Shown here one piece after another: positions 49,572 to 59,374 of a DNA stretch of 64,000 nucleotides. The stretch lies in NCBI GenBank assembly GCA_045651765.1, contig JAZRSY010000008.1, positions 124,001-188,000 on the forward strand. Direction: 5' to 3'. The translations under genes were made by a program, and so were the position numbers. Source of the stretch: SIG565 sp045651765. Its GTDB lineage: Bacteria; Bacillota; Clostridia; Oscillospirales; Acutalibacteraceae. The notes beneath the pieces are model-generated. The model ran no database searches and was not told where the DNA came from. It saw only the letters and a program-made list of their open reading frames with translations. The stretch's first letter is position 1, and every line of letters starts with the position of its first letter.

Positions 49572-52121
49572 TTATTCCTCGGATTCGGTAATTTCTGGTT
49601 CGTTATCTTCGGGGCCTACCTCGGCAGCATCGGCATCGGGGAGTTCGGGTGTGTCGGTTACCTCTTCTTCGTTGTGTTCTGAAACAACACAGGAAAGAAT
49701 TTTAACACCCTCTAACACCTTTTTAACCCTTACGCCTTTGGCGGGTCGGGCAAAAGTGCTGATTTGTGCCACAGGCACCCTAATAATAACGCCGTCTGAC
49801 GCTATCATAATAACATCGTCTTGGTCGGTAACCGATAAAACTGCGGCAACATCGCCGTATTTTTCGGTGCGGTAGTTGGTAATACCCTTACCGCCGCGTG
49901 ATTGCAGCCTATAATCGTCGGCTGTGCTCTTGCGGCCGTAGCCGGTTTCGGTAACGGTTAAAAGAATTGTTTCGGGGCTGCAAACCGACATTGCAACAAC
50001 CTCGTCGTTTTCTTTAAGCCTTATTGCTCTAACACCGTGTGCCGAACGGCCCATTGGCCTTGCATTAGTTTCGCTAAACCTAATGGCCATACCTTTTTTG
50101 GTGGCAATTATAAGTTCGTCTGAGCCGTTTGTAATGGCCGAGAATGCCATTTGGTCGCCTTCTTCAAGCGAGATAGCAATAATGCCTGTTTTACGAATGT
50201 GCAGGTAATTATCAAGGCTGGTGCGCTTGATTGTACCGTTTTTGGTAACAACCACAAGGTAGTGGTTTTCATCCATTTCGTTGCAAGGCAAAATGCCGCA
50301 AATTTTTTCTCCCTCTAAAAGCGGCAGAATATTAATAAGGTTCATACCCTTTGCAGTTCGGCTGCCCTCGGGTATTTCGTAGGCCTTTAATTTGTAAATA
50401 CGGCCTAGGTTTGAAAGCATTAAAACATTATCGTGCGAAGAGCAAACAAACATGCTCTCTACAACGTCGTCTTCACGGGTGGTCATGCCCCTGATGCCGC
50501 GGCCGCCACGATTTTGAACCGAATATTCGTCGCATGGCATACGCTTAATGTAACCGTTTTGTGTTTTGGTCAGAACAACCTGCTCAAGCGGAATTAAATC
50601 TTCAATGTCAACCTCGCCCGAAACTGCTGTAATTTCGGTGCGGCGGTCGTCGGAGTATTTATCACGCAGATTTAACGAATCGGTTTTAACAATATCCAAA
50701 ACTCTGCTGTGATTTGATAAAATATCTTCACACTCTTTAATGAACGCTATTTTTTCTTTTAATTCTTCTTCAATCTTTTGCTTTTCAAGACCGGCAAGTT
50801 TACCCAACTGCATTTGAACAATAGCGGTTGTTTGAATGTCGTCTAAACTAAACCTTTCGGCAAGCCTTTCTTTCGATTCGGGAATAGTTTTGCTGGTTCT
50901 GATAATGCTTACAACCTCGTCAATAAAATCAATGGCCGTTTTTAAGCCCTCTAAAATATGGGCGCGCTCTTTGGCCTTGTTCATATCGAAACGGGTGCGG
51001 CGCTCAATAATCTCACATTGGAAGTTAATGCTGTTTAAAAGCATTTCTTTAAGGGTTAAAATTTGCGGTTTGCCGTTAACAATAGCAATAAGGTTAGCGC
51101 CAAATGTTGTTTGCAGTTCGGTGTAAGAATAAAGTTTGTTTAAAATTACCTGTGGGTTGGCATCTTTTTTAACATCTACAATAATTCTGATACCGCCATC
51201 ACGTTTAGATGAATAGTCAACAACATCATCTATACCCTCAATGCGTTTATCACTTGCTAAATCGTAAATCTTTTTAACAAGTTCTTTCTTTTTAACCTTG
51301 TAAGGTATTTCGGTAATAACTATGCGGAATTTGCCGTTTTCACGCTCTTCAATTTCGGCCTTACCGCGAACAATAATGCGGCCTTTACCGGTGGCATATG
51401 CCGACCTTATGCCCGAGCGACCCATAATAATGCCGCCCGTTGGAAAATCCGGTCCCTTAATGTGTTGGCAAATTTCGTCCAACTCGGCCTCGGGGTTGTC
51501 AATAAGGCAACACATACCGTCGATTATCTCGCCCAAATTGTGTGGTGGGATTTCGGTGGCCATACCAAATGCTATACCCGAAGAACCGTTAACCAAAAGT
51601 TGTGGGAACCTAACCGGTAAAACCACGGGTTCTTTTAGGCGGTCGTCGTAGTTCGGAACAAAATCTACTGTATCTTTTTCAATATCGTCCAACATATTCA
51701 ACGATATTCTGTTCATTTTAGATTCTGTGTAACGATAGGCAGCAGGCGGGTAACCGTCAATGTTACCAAAGTTACCGTGGCCGTCTATAAGTGGGTATCT
51801 AAGTGAAAAATCTTGCGCCATGCGCACCATTGCATCGTAAACCGAGCTGTCGCCGTGGGGGTGGTACCTACCCAAAACCGAACCAACGGTGTCAGCGCAT
51901 TTACGGTAGGCCTTTTCGGGTGTAAGGCCGTTTTCATACATTGTGTAAAGTATGCGCCTGTGAACAGGTTTTAAACCGTCGCGCACATCGGGGAGAGCAC
52001 GGCCCACCAAAACCGACATACCGTATTGCAGCATACTGTTTTTAACTTCATCAACAATTTCTACCGGCACAATGTTGGTTTCTTCGTTTTCGGGCCAATA
52101 AACCTTTTCTTGTTTAGCCAT
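49572..52121 (-). CDS. gyrA: DNA gyrase subunit A
   Basis: GyrA cuts and rejoins DNA in gyrase. The 849-aa protein has SVLVGRALPDVRDGLKPVHR at the start, the active Tyr in AAYRYTE, and HPHGDSSVYD in the region where quinolone resistance arises; Ser and Asp there are the usual sensitive residues. The C-terminal beta-pinwheel holds LQSRGGKG as GyrA box. The C-terminal tail is acidic. GGAG lies before the ATG, 20 bp after gyrB. Confidence 0.97.
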   Translation of the reverse strand: MAKQEKVYWPENEETNIVPVEIVDEVKNSMLQYGMSVLVGRALPDVRDGLKPVHRRILYTMYENGLTPEKAYRKCADTVGSVLGRYHPHGDSSVYDAMVRMAQDFSLRYPLIDGHGNFGNIDGYPPAAYRYTESKMNRISLNMLDDIEKDTVDFVPNYDDRLKEPVVLPVRFPQLLVNGSSGIAFGMATEIPPHNLGEIIDGMCCLIDNPEAELDEICQHIKGPDFPTGGIIMGRSGIRSAYATGKGRIIVRGKAEIEERENGKFRIVITEIPYKVKKKELVKKIYDLASDKRIEGIDDVVDYSSKRDGGIRIIVDVKKDANPQVILNKLYSYTELQTTFGANLIAIVNGKPQILTLKEMLLNSINFQCEIIERRTRFDMNKAKERAHILEGLKTAIDFIDEVVSIIRTSKTIPESKERLAERFSLDDIQTTAIVQMQLGKLAGLEKQKIEEELKEKIAFIKECEDILSNHSRVLDIVKTDSLNLRDKYSDDRRTEITAVSGEVDIEDLIPLEQVVLTKTQNGYIKRMPCDEYSVQNRGGRGIRGMTTREDDVVESMFVCSSHDNVLMLSNLGRIYKLKAYEIPEGSRTAKGMNLINILPLLEGEKICGILPCNEMDENHYLVVVTKNGTIKRTSLDNYLHIRKTGIIAISLEEGDQMAFSAITNGSDELIIATKKGMAIRFSETNARPMGRSAHGVRAIRLKENDEVVAMSVCSPETILLTVTETGYGRKSTADDYRLQSRGGKGITNYRTEKYGDVAAVLSVTDQDDVIMIASDGVIIRVPVAQISTFARPAKGVRVKKVLEGVKILSCVVSEHNEEEVTDTPELPDADAAEVGPEDNEPEITESEE

Positions 52122-52140
52122 TTTAATACTCTCCTTTCAC

Positions 52141-54084
52141 TTAAATATCCAAATCGGTTGCGAAAACCGCATTTTCTTCAATAAATTGTTTTCTTGGTTC
52201 AACCTCTTCACCCATTAGCATGGTAAAGGTGGCATCGGCCTCGGCCGCATCACTCATGGTTACCCTTAGCATCGTTCTAGCCTCGGGGTTAAGGGTTGTT
52301 TCCCACAATTGATCGGGGTCCATTTCACCAAGACCTTTATAACGCTGAACATCGGCAGTGCCGCCAAGTTCTTCAATATATTTGGCTTTTTCTTCATCGG
52401 TAAAGGCATCGAAATGCTTTTTGCCTTTAGAAACTCTATATAAAGGCGGTTGAGCTAAATAAATATGACCTGTTTCTATAAGTTGTGGCATATACCTGAA
52501 GAAGAATGTTAACAAAAGTGTTCTAATGTGGCTTCCGTCTACGTCGGCATCGGCCATAATTACAATTTTGTCGTAGCGTAATTTTTCAATATCAAAATTC
52601 TCACCAATGCCTGTGCCTAAAGCCACAATAACGGGTGTTAATTTATCGTTACCATAAACCTTATCATCTCGGGCCTTTTCAACATTAAGCATTTTACCCC
52701 AAAGTGGTAATATTGCTTGGTAGGTGCTGTTTCGGCCTTCTACAGCCGAGCCGCCGGCAGAATCACCCTCAACAATAAAAATTTCGGTTTTGGTGGCATC
52801 GTTAGAGATACAGTCGGTTAATTTTTCGGGCATACGGGTTTTGCCGCCAATGCCTGCCTTGTTACGAGAAGCATCGCGGGCTTTTTGAGCAGCCTCACGC
52901 GCGTTGGATGCCGCAATAGCCTTTTCTATTACAATTTTTGCATCGGCCGGGTGTTCTTCTAAATATTGGTACAATTTGTCGTTAATTAAGTTTCTAACTA
53001 ATGTGCCAATAGAAGTATTACCTAATTTTGCTTTTGTTTGGCTTTCAAACTGGGCGTCGGCAAGTTTAACCGACACAACGGCCACCAAGCCCTCCATAAT
53101 ATCTTCGGCTTTAAGGTTGTCGGAATCTACCTTAAGCTTTTTGAAATCGTGGGCATATTTATTAACAACCCTTGCAACAGTTTGCCTAAAGGCTTGTTCG
53201 TGTGTACCGCCATCAATAGTGTGTAATGTGTTGGCAAACGACATTATTTTATTATCATATGCAGTTGACCAAATTAATGCAATTTCGGCCGATTCATCGT
53301 TTCTTTCGCCCGATAAATAAATTACTTCACTGTTAAGAGCCTCTTTTTTAATGCCCGACAGCAAAAATTCTACATAAGATTTAATGCCGCCTTCGTAATA
53401 AAATTCATCTTGCCTGGGTTCAAAAACATCGGTTCGTTTGTCGGTAAGTTCAATCCTAATGCCTGCATTTAAAAATGATTGCTCGCGCAACCTTGTTAAT
53501 AAAATGTCGTAATCATAGGTTGTGGTGTCGGTAAAAATTGTTGGGTCGGGTTTAAAGGTTACTGTTGTGCCTGTTTTGTTAGTTGTTCCAATTATCTCTA
53601 AATCGGTAACAATATTACCCTTTTCGTAGCGTTGTTTGTAAACATTTTTACCGTCGCTAACCTCTACTTCAAGCCAGCTTGAAAGGGCATTAACAACCGA
53701 TGCACCAACGCCGTGCAAACCGCCCGATACTTTATATCCGCCGCCGCCAAATTTACCGCCTGCGTGCAGAATTGTAAATACAACCGTAACGGTGGGTATT
53801 CCTTTTTGAGGGTTTATACCAACAGGTATACCACGGCCGTTGTCGGTAACTCTGATAATTCCGTCGTCAAGCAATTCTACCGTTATTTTATCGCAGTAGC
53901 CTGCAAGAGCTTCGTCAATAGAGTTATCAACAATTTCATACACAAGGTGGTGTAAACCGCGTTCACCGGTAGAACCTATGTACATACCGGGGCGTTTTCT
54001 TACGGCCTCTAAGCCCTCTAATACCTGAATTGAATTTTCATCATAATTTTCGGTAACCAGGGTGTTTTTAATTTCTTCCGACAT
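52141..54084 (-). CDS. gyrB: DNA gyrase subunit B
   Basis: GyrB supplies ATP hydrolysis for gyrase. The 647-aa protein contains the GHKL motifs VDNSIDEALAGYC and VTDNGRGIPVG, GGLHGVGASVVNALS, the Toprim EGDSAGG and the IMADADVDGSHI metal site, and ends at VFATDLDI. It follows the remB-like gene by 15 bp in the origin cluster. Confidence 0.97.
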   Translation of the reverse strand: MSEEIKNTLVTENYDENSIQVLEGLEAVRKRPGMYIGSTGERGLHHLVYEIVDNSIDEALAGYCDKITVELLDDGIIRVTDNGRGIPVGINPQKGIPTVTVVFTILHAGGKFGGGGYKVSGGLHGVGASVVNALSSWLEVEVSDGKNVYKQRYEKGNIVTDLEIIGTTNKTGTTVTFKPDPTIFTDTTTYDYDILLTRLREQSFLNAGIRIELTDKRTDVFEPRQDEFYYEGGIKSYVEFLLSGIKKEALNSEVIYLSGERNDESAEIALIWSTAYDNKIMSFANTLHTIDGGTHEQAFRQTVARVVNKYAHDFKKLKVDSDNLKAEDIMEGLVAVVSVKLADAQFESQTKAKLGNTSIGTLVRNLINDKLYQYLEEHPADAKIVIEKAIAASNAREAAQKARDASRNKAGIGGKTRMPEKLTDCISNDATKTEIFIVEGDSAGGSAVEGRNSTYQAILPLWGKMLNVEKARDDKVYGNDKLTPVIVALGTGIGENFDIEKLRYDKIVIMADADVDGSHIRTLLLTFFFRYMPQLIETGHIYLAQPPLYRVSKGKKHFDAFTDEEKAKYIEELGGTADVQRYKGLGEMDPDQLWETTLNPEARTMLRVTMSDAAEADATFTMLMGEEVEPRKQFIEENAVFATDLDI

Positions 54085-54099
54085 TTTTTTCTCCCTTTT

Positions 54100-54375
54100 C
54101 TATTCTTTTATTTCATTTAAGAAATTGTTACTCCTTTTTAACAGGGTTAAAGAGGATATTTGTGATAAATAAATTGTTTTTTCTTTTTGTTTTGGTTTTG
54201 CACAAACAATAAAAGATTTTGGTAATTCGTAACTTATTGTTTGAGTTTGTTTGTTTTTTTCGGCTAAATTTAAATATTTTCGGGTGTGGCGGCTAACGGT
54301 TGATGTATCTAAATCAAAAATTCCTAAAATATCTTCTTCTTTTACTATTTTTTCTTGACCTAAATGCAAATACAT
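54100..54375 (-). CDS. remB: DUF370 protein, RemB-like
   Basis: A 91-aa small protein with the family start MYLHLGQEKIVKEEDILGIF and a TSTVSRHTRKYL segment. The B. subtilis homologue at the same place (between recF and gyrB) is RemB/YaaB, a helper in matrix gene control. The start overlaps the recF end by 16 bp, so translation is coupled. Confidence 0.85.
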   Translation of the reverse strand: MYLHLGQEKIVKEEDILGIFDLDTSTVSRHTRKYLNLAEKNKQTQTISYELPKSFIVCAKPKQKEKTIYLSQISSLTLLKRSNNFLNEIKE

Positions 54376-55436
54376 TTTTCAATATTGCCTTCCTTAACCT
54401 CAAAAATTTTGCCGTTTTTTAATTCTTTAAAATTATCTTTTTCACAACAAGAAATAAAAACCTGTTTATTACTAATTTCATTTAAAATAAAGTTTCTTCG
54501 GTTTTTGTCAAGTTCACTTAAAACATCATCCAATAAAATAATTGGGCTTTCTCCAATAATTTTTTCAATAATTTTGGCTTCGGCTAATTTAAGTGATAAA
54601 GCAATACTTCTTTTTTGCCCCTGCGAAGAAAATTCTTTGGCGTTTTGGCCATTTATTTTAAAAATTATATCGTCGCGATGGGGGCCAACAGAGGTTATTC
54701 CTTTAAATTTATCGGTTTTGCGGGCTAAAATTAATTCATGCTGAAAATTTTCAAAAACACTGCTTAAATATTCAATTTCTAAAATTTCTTTATTTCCGCT
54801 AATGCCGTTATAAATTTTTATGGCCTCTTGCTTTAATAAATCAATATATCTTATTCTGTAATCTATAATTTTTTTTCCTTGTGAAACAATAATTTTTTCA
54901 AAATCTTCAATTAAAAATTCTAATGTTGAATCTTTAATACTTTCTTTTAATAAATTATTTCTTTGTTTTATTGCCCTTGTGTATTCTTTTAAAATATTTA
55001 TATACTTTGGATAAATTTGACCAATACAAATATCTAAAAATTTGCGTCTTTCTTTTGGTGAACCCGAAACTATAAGCAAATCGTTAGGATTAAAAACAAC
55101 TGCATTAAATTCTCCTGCAATGTCAGAAGTAATTTTTAATTTTTTTTGGTTTAAAAAAATTTCTTTTTTTTCCTTTATTACAATTTCGGCCTGTTTTTCA
55201 ATTCCTTCACTAAAAAATGTAAGTTGAAGGTTGCATTTTTCTTGACCAAATTTAATAAGTTCGGCATCTTTGCTTCCTCTGAAACTTTTCATGCCTGTAA
55301 AAAGCCAAATTGATTCAATTAAATTTGTTTTTCCTTGGGCATTTTGGCCGTTTATAATGTTAATTTTTTGTGTTGGCTCAATCTCTATAAAACTAATATT
55401 TTTAAAATTATTAATTATAATTTTTTTAATAATCAT
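54360..55436 (-). CDS. recF: DNA replication and repair protein RecF
   Basis: RecF helps load RecA at gaps. The 358-aa SMC-like ATPase has Walker A GQNAQGKTN at about residues 30-38, the FSSQGQKRSIALSLKLAEA signature and the ILLDDVLSELD Walker B. It shares one base with yaaA and overlaps remB. It is more A+T- and Lys-rich than its neighbours. Confidence 0.95.
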   Translation of the reverse strand: MIIKKIIINNFKNISFIEIEPTQKINIINGQNAQGKTNLIESIWLFTGMKSFRGSKDAELIKFGQEKCNLQLTFFSEGIEKQAEIVIKEKKEIFLNQKKLKITSDIAGEFNAVVFNPNDLLIVSGSPKERRKFLDICIGQIYPKYINILKEYTRAIKQRNNLLKESIKDSTLEFLIEDFEKIIVSQGKKIIDYRIRYIDLLKQEAIKIYNGISGNKEILEIEYLSSVFENFQHELILARKTDKFKGITSVGPHRDDIIFKINGQNAKEFSSQGQKRSIALSLKLAEAKIIEKIIGESPIILLDDVLSELDKNRRNFILNEISNKQVFISCCEKDNFKELKNGKIFEVKEGNIEKCICI

Positions 55437-55645
55437 TATTCAATAATAAATTCCTTTAAATTTATTTGAACTGTATCGCCTTTTCTTATTTTTTTGCCTC
55501 GCATTAAGCAAACTTCATTATTCACCTTTACTTCGCCGTTAGAAATAATAATTTTTGCGTGGCCGCCGGTTGCGGCTTCGCCAATAAATTTTAAAAGGGA
55601 ATCTAATTTAATGTAATCTTCTTTAATTGAAACTTTTTTTACCAT
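55436..55645 (-). CDS. yaaA: S4-domain RNA-binding protein YaaA
   Basis: A 69-aa S4-domain protein (LLKFIGEAATGGHAKIIISN, then GEVKVNNEVCLMRGKKI). The same small gene lies between dnaN and recF in B. subtilis, where it is linked to ribosome assembly. Start and stop are shared with dnaN and recF by one base each. Confidence 0.9.
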   Translation of the reverse strand: MVKKVSIKEDYIKLDSLLKFIGEAATGGHAKIIISNGEVKVNNEVCLMRGKKIRKGDTVQINLKEFIIE

Positions 55646-56745
55646 TATTTTAACCTCATTGGCATTACCATATAGGTAAAGTCATCTGAATCAATAGGTT
55701 TAATTAATACACCTGAAGAAGGACCATTAAATTCTATTTTTACCTTATCACTTTCGGTGGCCTTTAAGGCATCGGTTAGATAACGACTGTTAAGGCCAAT
55801 TTCAAATTCTTCGCCCTCTAAATTAATTGGAAAATTCTCGGTGGCACGGCCCACAGCAGAGGTACAACTGAAAATTATATTGTTTTCGCTTAAAATACAC
55901 CTGATTGGTGTTGAAAATGTATCATTAATAACCAAACTTATTCTTTCAACTGTATCAATTAATTCCTTTGTTTTAACAAAAATTCTTTGTTTATATGTTT
56001 CGGGAATAGTTTTTTTGTAATCTACAAAATCTCCGTCTAATAATCTGGATATAAATGAATAACCATCTGTTTTAAAGCAAATTAAATTGTTGCTTACAAA
56101 AATTTCAACATCTTCGTCTTGATCGTTAATAATTTTAACAAGTTCACTTATTGCCTTACCCGACACAATTAAAGACATTTCTTTATCAATATTAATTTTT
56201 TCATTTCTAATGGCAAGTCTATAACCATCAATTGCAACAAACTTAATAACCCCTGGGGCTAATGTTATGTTTATACCGGTTAAAATTGGTCTGGTACCTT
56301 CGTTTTGGGCAACGGCAAAAATTGTTCTTCTTACCATATTTTTTATAATTTCGCCGCCTAGAACAAATTTATTATTTTCACTCACGCTTGGCATTTCAGG
56401 AAAATCGGCTGCTGCCATGCCCATAATATCAAACACAGCCGAACCCGATTTAATATGGCACATTAAACGGTCATCGGTTGAAATTTCTACATAAGGTGCA
56501 TCTAACTTTCTTAAAATTTCACCCAATAACTTTGCGTTTATTACAATGTCGCCCGGCTCACTTGTGTTAGAATAAATTTCTTTTTTAATTCCTATTTCAA
56601 GATTATAACTAATTAATGTTACCTTGCCACTTTCGGCCGATAATAAAATACCCTCTAAAACAGGAAGGGATGTTTTTGCAGAAACGATGCGTGAAAGGTG
56701 ATTAACTGCCTCTAAAAGTTTTTCGCGTTCTAAAGTAACAAACAT
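55645..56745 (-). CDS. dnaN: DNA polymerase III beta subunit (sliding clamp)
   Basis: DnaN forms the ring that holds the replicative polymerase on DNA. The 366-aa length is normal, with three repeated domains; FVTLEREKLLEAVNHLSRIV opens the first and the end is TYMVMPMRL, as usual. GGAGG lies before the ATG. It follows dnaA across a 212-bp space that holds the probable origin. Confidence 0.97.
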   Translation of the reverse strand: MFVTLEREKLLEAVNHLSRIVSAKTSLPVLEGILLSAESGKVTLISYNLEIGIKKEIYSNTSEPGDIVINAKLLGEILRKLDAPYVEISTDDRLMCHIKSGSAVFDIMGMAAADFPEMPSVSENNKFVLGGEIIKNMVRRTIFAVAQNEGTRPILTGINITLAPGVIKFVAIDGYRLAIRNEKINIDKEMSLIVSGKAISELVKIINDQDEDVEIFVSNNLICFKTDGYSFISRLLDGDFVDYKKTIPETYKQRIFVKTKELIDTVERISLVINDTFSTPIRCILSENNIIFSCTSAVGRATENFPINLEGEEFEIGLNSRYLTDALKATESDKVKIEFNGPSSGVLIKPIDSDDFTYMVMPMRLK

Positions 56746-56957
56746 TTTGTACCTCCAAAATTTATAAAATGAATGTATTAAAAAAGTAGTAGTAATATGT
56801 ACGGTTGAAACGGTTGAAAACCGGAAATTTTAGCGTGGTTAAGCCAAAAACCACGGTTTATAAAATGGGGAAAATTTATTAATAATATTTTCTTAAAAGA
56901 ACTTATTAACAGCCTTGTTTAAAAAACGATGTTAATAATTAATAACTTTGTTAATAA
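56746..56957. other. oriC: Probable replication origin (oriC) between dnaA and dnaN
   Basis: Three 9-mers reading TTATTAACA (one direct, two inverted) lie at 56903-56911, 56930-56938 and 56949-56957. They differ from the classical DnaA box TTATCCACA at two places. Toward dnaN, two TTCAACCG repeats follow on the dnaA coding strand, then ATTACTACTACTTTTTT at about 56781-56797, which looks like the DnaA-trio element of B. subtilis, and then AT-rich sequence. The position and order match bipartite Firmicute origins. Function is inferred. Confidence 0.65.
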
Positions 56958-58283
56958 CTACTCCGATTTTAGATTTCTTATAATATCGTCAATAATTTCT
57001 TTTTCGTACGGTTTTTCTTTAATAAATTCTTCCACCTTGCCAACGTTGTAAAGAACGGTTGAATGGTCTTTGCCAAAACTCTCGCCAATGGCTTGGTAAG
57101 AAAGTTCGGTGGTTTCACGGGCTATGTACATTGCAATCTGGCGGGCAAGAGCAATTTGTGCAGAACGGCGGGTGGATAAAATATCGCTTTCCGAAACACA
57201 ATAACTTCTTGCAACCTCTTCAATAATTCTTTCAATTTTAATTGGTTCGGGTTGGGTGTCAATAATAACATCGCGTATTAAATTATTTAAAACCGAAACC
57301 GTGGGCATTTTGTTTTCTATTTGAATGTAGGCGTGAATTTTGTTAACAACGCCTTCTAATTGGCGGGTGTTAGAAATTATTTTTTTGGCAATTTCGTAAA
57401 CAATGTCGTCATTAAGTTTTATGCCCAAACGCTCGGCTTTTTTAATTATAATGCCAACGCGTGTTTCAAAATCGGCAGGGGTAATATCGGCCGACATACC
57501 GCCTTGGAACCTCGATTTAATTCGGTCTTCGAGTGTAGAGATTGATTTTGGCGGGCGGTCAAGGGTTACAACAATATGCTTGTTTTTTTCGTAAAGTGCG
57601 TTAAAGGTGTTGAAAAATTCTTCCTGGGTGGATTCTTTACCGGCAATAAACTGAATATCGTCGATTAAAAGCATGTCCACATTCCTGTAGCGGTTTCTAA
57701 AGTCCTCCATAGTGCCAAGGCCGAGTTTACCGTCTTGCAAGGCTTTAATGAGTTGGTTGGTAAATTCTTCACTGCGAACATATTCAACCTTATAATTTGG
57801 GTTGCGGCGCAAAACCTCGTTGCGAATGGCAAGCATAAGGTGGGTTTTACCAACGCCCGACGGACCATAAATAACCAACGGGTTGTAATGCATTGTGTTT
57901 TCGGGGTTAGAGGCCACAGCCATGGCGGCGGCGTGGGCATAACGGTTGGTGGAGCCAACAATAAAGTTATTAAATGTAAAACCATCTTCATAAGAGGAAA
58001 CAACAGGGGGTTTAACCTCTTTGCCGTTTTCGTCCTCTACAATAATTTTAATGTCGGTTTCAAAGCCCATAATTTTTTTAAGGCAATTTTTCAAAAAAGC
58101 AATATATGTGCTTTCAACAATTTGTTTTTTGTATGCCGAGTAAATACCCAAGGTTAAAACACCATCGTTAAGTTCAATTGGGTGTAGGTCCTTTATCCAA
58201 ACATTAAAGGCAATTTCTGTAATGTTATCTTTACAAAGGTCGCACACGGCACTCCAAATATCGTTTAAAGATTCTATTTGCAA
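56958..58283 (-). CDS. dnaA: Chromosomal replication initiator DnaA
   Basis: DnaA opens the origin. The 441-aa protein has the N-terminal helicase-loading domain, Walker A GPSGVGKTH, Walker B LLIDDIQFIAGK, and the C-terminal helix-turn-helix STRRSAQIALARQIAMYIAR and SFGKDHSTVLYN. In that last motif the loop is one residue shorter than the usual FGGRDHTTV. The start is a TTG at 58283 preceded by AAGGTG; a longer frame from 58352 would include leader sequence. Promoter at 58341-58369. Confidence 0.96.
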   Translation of the reverse strand: MQIESLNDIWSAVCDLCKDNITEIAFNVWIKDLHPIELNDGVLTLGIYSAYKKQIVESTYIAFLKNCLKKIMGFETDIKIIVEDENGKEVKPPVVSSYEDGFTFNNFIVGSTNRYAHAAAMAVASNPENTMHYNPLVIYGPSGVGKTHLMLAIRNEVLRRNPNYKVEYVRSEEFTNQLIKALQDGKLGLGTMEDFRNRYRNVDMLLIDDIQFIAGKESTQEEFFNTFNALYEKNKHIVVTLDRPPKSISTLEDRIKSRFQGGMSADITPADFETRVGIIIKKAERLGIKLNDDIVYEIAKKIISNTRQLEGVVNKIHAYIQIENKMPTVSVLNNLIRDVIIDTQPEPIKIERIIEEVARSYCVSESDILSTRRSAQIALARQIAMYIARETTELSYQAIGESFGKDHSTVLYNVGKVEEFIKEKPYEKEIIDDIIRNLKSE

Positions 58284-58340
58284 AACAAACACCTTCGTCC
58301 CTATATTTTTAAAAAAGTATATTATCCCATATTTATAAAC

Positions 58341-58369
58341 ATTATAACACAAAGCAATATTTTTTTCAA
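58341..58369 (-). promoter_or_regulatory. Promoter of dnaA
   Basis: On the minus strand TTGAAA, 17 bp, TATAAT. A nearly pure A/T stretch lies just upstream at about 58370-58410 and may be a second unwinding region; no classical DnaA box is seen here. Confidence 0.7.
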
Positions 58370-58416
58370 CTATTATTATAATAAATATTATATATATAAT
58401 ATATAAATAAAGGCAA

Positions 58417-58447
58417 CAAAAAAAGCAGCAATTTTTGCTGCTTTTTT
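58417..58447 (-). terminator. Terminator after the Phe-rich membrane protein
   Basis: AAAAAAGCAGCAA and TTGCTGCTTTTTT arms, one long hairpin. Confidence 0.88.
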
Positions 58448-58462
58448 AAAATATTTTTTTGT

Positions 58463-59299
58463 TTAAGAATGTTTTTTAGGTTTTGTTTTTGTGTTGCTCG
58501 GCGCTGTTAAAGAAACATAAAAAATACCCAAGAAAACAAGAACAAAAACATTAGAAATTATGTTATGGTCGGGTGTTTGGGTGAATCGGTTTTTAAAGAA
58601 CAAAAACAAAGCAATTTTGGGTAAAGAATGGGTTGCACCCAACAAAAACGTAATAATTGTAACGGGAATAATTTTCTTTTGGGTTGAAACCAAGTTTATG
58701 TTGTTTTTAAATTTTGCAAAAAAGAAAAAGAAGATTAAAAACAAAACAAGGCTTCCAATTTCAAAAATAACATCGGTTACAACCGAAATTTCGGTGTAAA
58801 AGGTAAAGAAAACGATTATTTTAATTAAATAAAAAAGAACGGGAATTAAAGAAAACAAGGGGTTTATAACACCGTTTTCGTCTGAAACAAATGGAATTTT
58901 AACAAAACCCGATGTACCGCACAAAACAAAATATAAAAAGCAAATAACACCCAAAAACACAAACAAAGTGTTTTGCCACGGGGCCGAAAATTTAGATTTT
59001 TCAAAAAACACAACATCAACAAAACAAGAAACCGCCAAAAAATAATATCCAATGGATAAAGAAAGGTTGTTTTTTGGAAATTCTTTAGGAATAAATGGGC
59101 AAGAGAAACAAAAGAAATATAAAAAAACCAAAAACAAAAATATAAAAATGGTAATTTCGTTGCCGTAAAACTCATAACCGCTTTTTAAAAAGCCTGTAAC
59201 ACTGTCCAGGCAAAAAACCGTCTGCAACGCCTTAAGAAAAACAAAACAAACAAAAAAACAAAGCGTTAAAAGTGTTATTTTTTTAAACTTGTAGTTCAT
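58463..59299 (-). CDS. Hypothetical polytopic membrane protein, Phe-rich
   Basis: A 278-aa protein of unknown function with seven or eight hydrophobic segments, very rich in Phe (for example IFIFLFLVFLYFFCF and IFFFFFAKF). It ends in a basic Lys-rich tail. No known motif is visible. It lies between dnaA and spoIID with its own terminator. An AGGGG-like site precedes the ATG. Confidence 0.7.
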   Translation of the reverse strand: MNYKFKKITLLTLCFFVCFVFLKALQTVFCLDSVTGFLKSGYEFYGNEITIFIFLFLVFLYFFCFSCPFIPKEFPKNNLSLSIGYYFLAVSCFVDVVFFEKSKFSAPWQNTLFVFLGVICFLYFVLCGTSGFVKIPFVSDENGVINPLFSLIPVLFYLIKIIVFFTFYTEISVVTDVIFEIGSLVLFLIFFFFFAKFKNNINLVSTQKKIIPVTIITFLLGATHSLPKIALFLFFKNRFTQTPDHNIISNVFVLVFLGIFYVSLTAPSNTKTKPKKHS

Positions 59300-59374
59300 A
59301 AAAGCCCCTCTTAATAATCATTTTTTAAAAAGTTTGACATATAAATATAATATCACAAAAAAAGGAAAAGTAAA

